From Paraperibacillus esterisolvens (GTDB lineage Bacteria; Bacillota; Bacilli; Bacillales; DSM-1321): a DNA stretch of 64,000 bases. The first letter of the stretch is position 1; the number at the start of each line of letters is the position of its first letter. Positions 58,331 to 64,000 of this stretch are shown piece by piece. Under the pieces are notes generated by a model that was not told the DNA's origin, made no database searches, and saw only the letters and a list, made by a program, of their open reading frames with translations. The position numbers and the translations under genes were made by a program. The DNA lies in NCBI RefSeq assembly GCF_046237625.1, contig NZ_CP143545.1:3534001-3598000 (forward strand), written 5' to 3'.

Positions 58331-60019
58331 ATGAACGTATCAATAAGACAGAAATTAATCGGAAGTTTTCTGGCCGTCTCCCTTTTATTTGGAATTGCAT
58401 CGTTTATTTCCTATCAAAATATGAAAGAATCAAACGAGGCCTATGACTATGTTGTGAAGGGGGCCGCAGAGATCAAATCCGTCACACAGACCATTCAATA
58501 TTATCAAGCATTGCAGACCGGTTATTACAGAGCTTATATGCTGTATGATGATAATAAATTCAGAGATGTGATGAATGAAACAAATTCAAAAATCGATGAA
58601 GAAATCAAGAAGGGGCTCTCTCTAAGCACCCTGAAAGAAACAGAGGAACGTTTTAGTACCATACAGCAGGCGAACAAAGATTTTAGGAACACAGCCAACC
58701 AAATTATGGATGAAGCTGGTGCTAATAAGGAACAGGCCATCAAAAAAGGTTTGAAATTGGTTGTTCCCATCAGCACCGGGATGACAGAAAGCACTCTTTC
58801 CATGACCAACTGGGTAAATAATATTCTTAAAGAAAACTTTGAGGAAACTCAGGCAAAGTCCGATCAAGCGAGACTTATGCTGGTTATAGCCAGTTCCATC
58901 GCAGCTTTATTCGCTCTCGCCTGCGGCATCTTCATATCTATGTCCATTTCACGCCCTATAGTCAGATTAGGCAATATCGCCAGGCAGGTAGCAGCCGGTG
59001 ATTTGACCGTCGAAAAACTAATAATGAAAAATCAGGATGAAATTTACCACCTGAATCAGGCTTTTGAGAACATGACCAACAGCTTGAAGGGAATGATCCA
59101 TTCCATCGGGTCAAGCTCTGAGCAGGTCGCCGCTTCAGCCGAACAGCTGACAGCAAGCGCCGAGCAAACAAATACAGCCACCGAGACAGTCGCCTTTGCC
59201 ATACAGGAGATCGCAAGCGGTGCCGAGACCACAACCACTAAGCTGATTACGAACGCTGACTCCCTGCAGCAGGTGAAGGAAGGCGTCCGCCAGATATCAA
59301 AAGCAGCCCTGACGGTAGCCGAGCTTTCCAGGCATACCACTCAGGAAGCCGAAGAAGGCGGTCATTTTGTGGAAGCCAACCTATCTCAGATGAAATTCAT
59401 CAACGATTCAGTCGGCCGTTCTCATGGTGTAGTTGGAACCCTCGCGCAGCGTTCCACCGAAATTGGAGCCATACTCGGTGTGATTAGTGATATAGCAGAC
59501 CAGACGAATCTCCTGGCCCTTAACGCAGCCATTGAAGCGGCCCGTGCAGGAGAGCATGGCAAAGGGTTTGCGGTCGTGGCTGATGAGGTCCGCAAACTGG
59601 CCGAGCAGTCCCAGATGTCTACCAAAAACATTGCAGATCTTATTTCGCTCATTCAGCTGGATACGAGTGAGACTGTAGACATCATGAACGAAGTCGTCAA
59701 GAATGCTGAAGAAGGAGTGAAAGTTTCGGAGCAGACTTCCGATAAATTCAATAAAATCCTGAACAGTACCAGGAACATCACTCCGCAAATCGAACAAGTC
59801 ACCGCAACCGTCCAGCAGATATCTGCCAGCATCGACGAAATCGCTGAATCGGCACAAGAACTGTCCCATCTGGCGCAGACCAATGCGGCAAGCTCAGAGG
59901 AAGCGGCTGCCTCAACAGAAGAACAGCAGGCCTCCATGGAAGAAATCTACTCCTCTGCCCAGTCGCTTGCACAGATGGCTGAAGAACTAAAATTCGTTGT
60001 ACAAGAATTTAAAATATAG
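58331..60019 (+). CDS. Methyl-accepting chemotaxis protein
   Basis: The protein has 562 residues. Transmembrane helices at about 10-28 (LIGSFLAVSLLFGIASFI) and about 180-205 flank a short helical ligand domain of about 150 residues. A HAMP linker (SRPIVRLGNIARQVAAGDLTVEKL) follows, then the MA signalling domain with the hairpin tip DQTNLLALNAAIEAARAGEHGKGFAVVADEVRKLAEQS. Poly-Glu/Gln methylation sites such as EEAAASTEEQQASMEEI lie near the end. The ligand is unknown. GAGGAATT lies before the ATG. Confidence 0.94.
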   Translation: MNVSIRQKLIGSFLAVSLLFGIASFISYQNMKESNEAYDYVVKGAAEIKSVTQTIQYYQALQTGYYRAYMLYDDNKFRDVMNETNSKIDEEIKKGLSLSTLKETEERFSTIQQANKDFRNTANQIMDEAGANKEQAIKKGLKLVVPISTGMTESTLSMTNWVNNILKENFEETQAKSDQARLMLVIASSIAALFALACGIFISMSISRPIVRLGNIARQVAAGDLTVEKLIMKNQDEIYHLNQAFENMTNSLKGMIHSIGSSSEQVAASAEQLTASAEQTNTATETVAFAIQEIASGAETTTTKLITNADSLQQVKEGVRQISKAALTVAELSRHTTQEAEEGGHFVEANLSQMKFINDSVGRSHGVVGTLAQRSTEIGAILGVISDIADQTNLLALNAAIEAARAGEHGKGFAVVADEVRKLAEQSQMSTKNIADLISLIQLDTSETVDIMNEVVKNAEEGVKVSEQTSDKFNKILNSTRNITPQIEQVTATVQQISASIDEIAESAQELSHLAQTNAASSEEAAASTEEQQASMEEIYSSAQSLAQMAEELKFVVQEFKI

Positions 60020-60041
60020 GAAGCGGAGTCTCTATCACAGA

Positions 60042-60079
60042 AGAAAAGTCCGGGGCGAGATTTTCCCCCGGGCTTTTCT
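60042..60079 (+). terminator. Terminator after the chemotaxis receptor gene
   Basis: AGAAAAGTCCGGGG and CCCCCGGGCTTTTCT form a long stem with one mismatch around a loop of about nine bases. Confidence 0.75.
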
Positions 60080-60389
60080 GTGCCCATTTCTTGAGAGTGG
60101 CAGACTTTCATGAAGAGAAAGTGAAGTGAACAACAGAAGCCATATCACTCCAGCATCCCAGGGGAGGTTATACTTGCTGCTATGAATAGTAAATTCTTTT
60201 TCGGCGAGTAAGTCAGCCAGGCCGGATTTTAAATTCTGATACTAGCGTGTAAGCCAGCCAGCTCTGAATATTCAGGCCTTTTTTTGTGAAATCAAACAGG
60301 TATTGGCCGGTTTTAATGAAAACCCACTCTGATGGTGCTATGGGAACCTGAATATGGGCCTCTAGGCCGCGTTACTTACAGATTTTTAT
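60080..60389. other. Gene-free spacer
   Basis: About 310 bases hold no gene I can support. Near 60199-60260 two related pieces occur: CGGCGAGTAAGTCAGCCAG and CGTGTAAGCCAGCCAG. They may belong to the short-repeat cluster that follows. Confidence 0.45.
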
Positions 60390-60515
60390 AGTTTATTTGC
60401 AAAAATTTGAATTTACTTGCGGAACAGGCGATTTTACTTGCGCAAATCAGATTTCACTTGCGGAAACAGTGAATTTACTTGCGGAAATTCCAATATACTT
60501 GCGAAACGCGGTTTT
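60390..60515. repeat. Cluster of short TTACTTGCGGAAA-like repeats
   Basis: TTTACTTGCGGAAC, TTTTACTTGCGCAAAT, TTTCACTTGCGGAAAC, TTTACTTGCGGAAATT and TATACTTGCGAAAC occur about every 20-23 bases, preceded by weaker TTATTTGCAAAAA at 60399-60411. The frame through it encodes a repetitive Cys/Phe/Arg peptide with no ribosome site, so I regard the DNA repeat as primary. Confidence 0.75.
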
Positions 60516-60696
60516 ATGACAAATTTAATTCCGGCGAGTAAAGGTTCCAGTATAACAAGAAAGAACACATGTATCGGTATTGATGATTCTATAGTGTAAC
60601 TGGGTCTATTTTGATTAATAAACTGGATGCGAAAGCAAAAAACATAAAAAGCCCGCTGCCATGCAGCCAGCATGGGGAGAAGTTAAAATAAATCCA

Positions 60697-60734
60697 ATAA
60701 AAAAAGGATATCCCAGGCTTTTTGGGGACATCCT
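60697..60734 (-). terminator. Terminator after the DinB-like gene
   Basis: On the minus strand AGGATGTCCC and GGGATATCCT pair around AAAAAGCCT-type loop sequence, followed by T7. Confidence 0.7.
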
Positions 60735-60808
60735 CTGTTTGTTTACATGTAAGAGTTCCAGCTTTTATGATCATCCCCCGGGTTTCATTTTCCCAGGAAA
60801 ACGTATTC

Positions 60809-61288
60809 TCAAAGCTTTGTCTTTCCACTCAGCACAATGCGTTTCATGGCTTTTATCTGACCAAGATGAAGAGCCTCATGCAGGGCAGAAAAGGCAGCAC
60901 TGTCAGCAAGAGATTCAAAATCATGCTGTGACTCCTTTAGCTGGACGCTTAGATCTTCAGGTTTGATTTGGTTCATTCTTTCAACCTGGCTTTTCAGCAC
61001 TTCAGCCAGATCACCAAGGAGAGGGCCCTCCTCCCGCCATTCAGAAGGCCTGGTTCCCGGACCAAAGAATCTATTGTATTCCGGCGGAATACGGCCATTA
61101 TGACCGGCCAGTTCGAACAGGAAATATTCCGTTTCCGTTATGATGTGTCCCAGATGCCATTTGATTGTATTGTTGAATCCCTCCGGCTGGATATTCGCCG
61201 TATCATCGGCAAGGCCTTCTGCTGTTTTAATTGTCCAGTCCCTAATTTTATTGAGCTGGTTAAGAGCTGCTGCTTCCATTTTATTCAC
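60809..61288 (-). CDS. DinB/YfiT-fold metal-dependent protein
   Basis: The protein has 159 residues in a four-helix bundle. The three metal-ligating histidines fit KWHLGHIITE (about 43-52) and HEALHLGQIKAM (about 136-147). Members include damage-inducible DinB and bacillithiol or other thiol transferases, so the reaction is open. It lies 33 bases after the GNAT gene on the same strand, and the two are probably cotranscribed. Confidence 0.85.
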   Translation of the reverse strand: MNKMEAAALNQLNKIRDWTIKTAEGLADDTANIQPEGFNNTIKWHLGHIITETEYFLFELAGHNGRIPPEYNRFFGPGTRPSEWREEGPLLGDLAEVLKSQVERMNQIKPEDLSVQLKESQHDFESLADSAAFSALHEALHLGQIKAMKRIVLSGKTKL

Positions 61289-61321
61289 TCCTTCTCTTAT
61301 GTTTGTTTTGCTTCATCCTCA

Positions 61322-61888
61322 TTATTCCGCCTGACTCCACTCGGATTTAAGCAGTGAGCAGACTGCCGCGTCACAGAACCTTCCTTTTTCAAAAGAGGCC
61401 TGCCTTAGTATTCCTTCAAAGGTAAAGCCTTGTTTAAAGAGGGTAGCTTTTGATGCGGTATTCTCAGGATCATACATGGCCTCTATGCGATGGAGGCCCA
61501 TTTCATTAAATCCATACGACAGTATGAAAGGAAGCACCTCAGTCATGACTCCCTGCCTCCAGTATTCAGGCGTCACTTCAAATCCGAGTTCGGCTTTATA
61601 GTGCTCCTTCACCCAGTTATGGAATCCAACGCTGCCTATGATTTTATTAGTCTTCTTATCTGCGATGCCCCATCTTATCCCTATTTTTTGATCGAACCGC
61701 TCGCCCCAAGAGGCTATTAACTCCTCAGCCTGGCTCAGATTTGTAAACGTATCCAGGTCATAGTATTTGGTTACTTCATCCTTTGAGAAGTAGTGAAACA
61801 ATTGGGGTGCATCCTTTTGTTCGATTTTCCTTAAGAGAAACCGATTTGTACCCATTTTAGGGAAGACGGAAACTAGCTTTTCTTCCAT
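61322..61888 (-). CDS. GNAT acetyltransferase (RimJ/RimL type)
   Basis: The protein has 188 residues. TNRFLLRKIEQKDAPQLF at the start, GIADKKTNKIIGSVGFHNW, the acetyl-CoA pocket ELGFEVTPEYWRQGVMTEVL, and GLHRIEAMYDPENTASKATLFKQGFTFEGILRQ are typical of ribosomal-protein N-acetyltransferase-like enzymes. The target is unknown. Confidence 0.9.
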   Translation of the reverse strand: MEEKLVSVFPKMGTNRFLLRKIEQKDAPQLFHYFSKDEVTKYYDLDTFTNLSQAEELIASWGERFDQKIGIRWGIADKKTNKIIGSVGFHNWVKEHYKAELGFEVTPEYWRQGVMTEVLPFILSYGFNEMGLHRIEAMYDPENTASKATLFKQGFTFEGILRQASFEKGRFCDAAVCSLLKSEWSQAE

Positions 61889-62078
61889 TTTAATTTCTCC
61901 TCTATTTGGTCAATGATAAAAACAGATGTTATTTTAAAGATGACATATTATTCCTATTCTTACAATCCTGATTTCGAGAAGGCGGCTTAGAATTTATCTC
62001 CAGTTGACAAGCCTCTCACAAAGAGTTTATAGTATGAGTTATTATTCAGAAAAATCAATACTTTGAAGGCGATGAACG
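61889..62078. other. Spacer upstream of the permease leader
   Basis: A divergent promoter region lies here. TTGACA at 62003-62008 and TATAGT at 62028-62033 may be a -35/-10 pair, but the spacing is poor. I see no gene. Confidence 0.4.
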
Positions 62079-62079
62079 G

Positions 62080-62176
62080 GAGTGGAGCAGGGAATCGTTC
62101 CCTGGAAGAAGAGTTCTGCGCTCTATGCGCTCCTCCCTGCAGACCTGGGGACAGACAGATTCATGTCCCCGCGGAT
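62080..62176 (+). other. Possible structured mRNA leader of the amino-acid permease
   Basis: Two mutually exclusive stems are possible. CAGGGAA (62088-62094) pairs with TTCCCTG (62098-62104). Alternatively GCAGGGA (62087-62093) pairs with TCCCTGC (62134-62140). GGGGACA (62147-62153) pairs with TGTCCCC (62164-62170). It does not fit a T-box, lysine or glycine riboswitch pattern that I know. It lies about 150 bases before the start codon. Confidence 0.35.
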
Positions 62177-62324
62177 CGCGTCCGTTAATAATCTTTCAAG
62201 CAGAATTCATTTAGAACCAGCAAAAGTGTTACTGTATGCCAGGCTCATCGTCTCTTGTCCCTGAATCGGGATGGAGATGGTCAGCCTTTTTGTTTTTCAA
62301 CTTGGATTAAGGAGAGGTTATGAC

Positions 62325-63704
62325 ATGGATAATAACACCCAGAAACTGCAGCGAACCATGACTTCACGTCATATTATGATGATGGCGCTTGGCGGAAGCA
62401 TCGGGGCCGGCCTGTTCAAAGGAAGCAGTGAGGCCATTGATATGGCTGGACCGGCTGTTGTTTTGGCATATTTAATTGGAGGCATCATTCTTTTATGTGT
62501 GATGCAGGGATTGGCTGAAATGGCCGTGCAGAACAGCGGTGCGCGGACTTTCCGTGACCTCGTTCAGTCGGTATTAGGCGTATTTCCCGCCTACTTCCTT
62601 GATTGGATTTATTGGAAGATGTGGGTATTGAACATAGCTGCAGAAGCGGTGGTTGCCGCCATCTTCCTGCAGTATTGGCTGCCCGGTACCCCTATCTGGA
62701 TGCTGGCACTGCTTGTCTCCGTAGTGGTCACTGTCGTGAATCTGCTGTCCGTTAAGATATTTGCCGAAACCGAGTATTGGCTGGCTCTTATCAAAATAGG
62801 CGTCATCATTGTGTTTATCCTTGCAGGCATTATGCTCTTATTTGTTACATTCGGCCAGCATACTGCCCCAGGGGCTTCCAACCTCAGTGGAAACGGGGGC
62901 TTCTTCCCAAATGGCCCATCGGGACTCATCACAGCGATGCTTGTGGTGATCTATTCATATGGAGGCACTGAAATTATCGGTGTGACGCTGGCCGAGACCA
63001 AAAATCCTGAAAAGGTGGTGCCACAGGCTGTGCGAAGCACACTGACCCGCATCATCGCTTTTTATATTCTCCCATTCTTCATTATTGTGGGATTGATTCC
63101 CTGGAATCAGGTAAACGGTGCAGCAGAAAGTCCGTTTGTAATGGTGTTTAAATTGATTGGAATTCCAGGGGCGGATCATGTTATGAATGCGGTCATTATT
63201 CTGGCCATCATTTCCTCCATGAACTCTGGGTTATACGGTTCTTCCCGGGTGCTCTTCACCCAGGCAGAGGATGGCCGTGTACCAAAGCTATTTGCCCGGC
63301 TTTCAGCAAAAAGGGTGCCTGTTTACTCCATCCTTATGTGCACAGCTTCACTATATGCAGGTGTCCTGATCTCCATTTTTGCAGGCAGCAAGACCTTTAC
63401 CTATCTTATGGGTTCCCTTGGCTATACCGTGCTGTTTATCTGGCTGATCATTGCCATTGCCCATCTGAAATCAAGGAATAAGAATGAAGTGATGGAAGGC
63501 TATCATGTAAAACTATTTCCGTATACTACCTGGCTGGCGATATTTTCCCTGCTTGCGATTCTTGCCGGGATCATCCTTACAACTTCTCCTGTCATAACAG
63601 GCGTCACCTTTGGAATCTATCTGATCATCACTGTGACGTACGTGCTGAGGAGGCAATCCCTGGCGGAGGGTCCCATCAAGACTGCTGCGGCAGTCAAACA
63701 GTAA
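62325..63704 (+). CDS. Amino-acid permease (APC superfamily, AAT type)
   Basis: The protein has 459 residues with about 12 helices. RHIMMMALGGSIGAGLFKGSSEAI is the family's first-helix motif. AVVLAYLIGGIILLCVMQGLAEMAV and YSYGGTEIIGVTLAETKNPEKVVPQAV place it near the proline, GABA and histidine permeases. AAGGAG lies about 10 bases before ATG 62325. An upstream frame to 62271 lacks a site. The substrate cannot be fixed from sequence. Confidence 0.9.
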   Translation: MDNNTQKLQRTMTSRHIMMMALGGSIGAGLFKGSSEAIDMAGPAVVLAYLIGGIILLCVMQGLAEMAVQNSGARTFRDLVQSVLGVFPAYFLDWIYWKMWVLNIAAEAVVAAIFLQYWLPGTPIWMLALLVSVVVTVVNLLSVKIFAETEYWLALIKIGVIIVFILAGIMLLFVTFGQHTAPGASNLSGNGGFFPNGPSGLITAMLVVIYSYGGTEIIGVTLAETKNPEKVVPQAVRSTLTRIIAFYILPFFIIVGLIPWNQVNGAAESPFVMVFKLIGIPGADHVMNAVIILAIISSMNSGLYGSSRVLFTQAEDGRVPKLFARLSAKRVPVYSILMCTASLYAGVLISIFAGSKTFTYLMGSLGYTVLFIWLIIAIAHLKSRNKNEVMEGYHVKLFPYTTWLAIFSLLAILAGIILTTSPVITGVTFGIYLIITVTYVLRRQSLAEGPIKTAAAVKQ

Positions 63705-63707
63705 GCA

Positions 63708-63745
63708 TAAAGAGCCGATTCAATATGAACCGGCTCTTATTTTTT
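63708..63745 (+). terminator. Terminator between permease and GNAT gene
   Basis: AAGAGCCG and CGGCTCTT form an 8-bp stem with a loop of about 13 bases, followed by ATTTTTT. It overlaps the stop of the convergent gene. Confidence 0.8.
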
Positions 63746-64000
63746 GACCATAACGATAAACTCCAGATCTCCCCGATTAAATACATTTCTTTTCACAAAG
63801 CCGAGATTTTCATAAAGACGGACCGCCCTAAGGTTAAAGGCAGCAACAGTCAGCCGCATCGGCATAGCTTCATACTTCTTCTGGATGCTGCTTATTACAA
63901 ACGAAAGGAACTCTTTGCCCTTTCCTTTTCCGGTCAGTTCCGGCCGCATGCCCAGCCCTATATCTATACAGCCCGCTTCATACGCACCAAACTCACGCCC
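63737..64000 (-). CDS. GNAT acetyltransferase, N-terminus beyond the right edge
   Basis: The minus-strand frame stays open to the edge (…EFGAYEAGCIDIGLGMRPEL…) and joins the visible C-terminal half with TGKGKGKEFLSFVISS (acetyl-CoA loop), RLTVAAFNLRAVRLYENLGFVKRN. The ATG at 63949 lies inside the domain and is unlikely to be the start, so the gene is cut by the window. The substrate is unknown. Confidence 0.8.
   Translation of the reverse strand, partial: GREFGAYEAGCIDIGLGMRPELTGKGKGKEFLSFVISSIQKKYEAMPMRLTVAAFNLRAVRLYENLGFVKRNVFNRGDLEFIVMVKK

Noticed and set aside
62080..62176. T-box, lysine or glycine riboswitch before the permease
   Set aside because: The T-box element (GGGTGGNACCGCG), lysine-riboswitch and glycine-riboswitch cores are not seen. 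It is kept only as an unnamed structured leader.

Overview
The window reads as chromosomal DNA of an aerobic, endospore-forming, low-to-moderate G+C member of the Bacillaceae. The support is a TnrA-type nitrogen regulator with its box, LutR/LutABC, HelD, a PrsA lipoprotein, an ECF sigma/RskA-type anti-sigma pair, a YjcZ-type mini-protein, AGGAGG-like ribosome sites and CcpA-type cre sites. I cannot name the species. I saw no rRNA, tRNA, prophage, insertion sequence or CRISPR array.

Positions 1-17 kb carry housekeeping and envelope genes: a diacylglycerol-kinase-like lipid kinase, an APC permease, a two-gene FeeM/LuxI-like acyltransferase plus ThiF cassette, a membrane HD-GYP phosphodiesterase, a frameshifted acetyltransferase, a HAD phosphatase, the prsA-htrA-48 aa operon, a two-component system, an ECF sigma/anti-sigma pair, tatA with an AI-2E-type permease, and an LCP cell-wall ligase. 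The two-component genes and prsA share an 11-bp-spaced direct repeat, so that system probably controls secretion quality control.

Positions 17-28 kb hold the most unusual locus. Just downstream of helD (18127-19164, minus strand) lie seven consecutive micro-genes, each with its own Shine-Dalgarno site. They encode 21-24 residue peptides (59 residues in the last copy) sharing the core WN(K/Q)ENDE(A/V)(V/I)xSPGD. Four copies sit in near-identical 146 bp units. Further on are a FbpA-like small gene, tnrA with an upstream TnrA box, yjcZ, a lactonase-fold protein, a frameshifted methyltransferase, an ABC-2 exporter and an array of tandem hairpins.

Positions 28-33 kb carry a urea/amide channel-like protein and the nucleoside cluster deoR-deoC-cdd-nupC with DeoR-like operators and a cre site.

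Positions 34-56 kb form a 2-hydroxyacid (lactate/glycolate/glyoxylate) utilisation region: lactate permease, IclR regulator, FAH-family protein, a malic enzyme broken by a deletion of about 17 nt, malate synthase G, glycolate oxidase GlcE-GlcF-GlcD, a quinone reductase-like MDR protein, a second GlcD-GlcF pair, a decayed second lactate permease, and lutR with lutABC. A perfect palindrome GTCATCwGATGAC occurs both upstream of the decayed permease-glcD-glcF unit and upstream of lutA, which marks a likely shared LutR regulon.

Positions 56-64 kb hold an SDR reductase, a P1-family peptidase, a chemotaxis receptor, a stretch with short TTACTTGCGGAAA-like repeats, DinB and GNAT proteins, an amino-acid permease with a structured leader, and a GNAT gene cut by the right edge.
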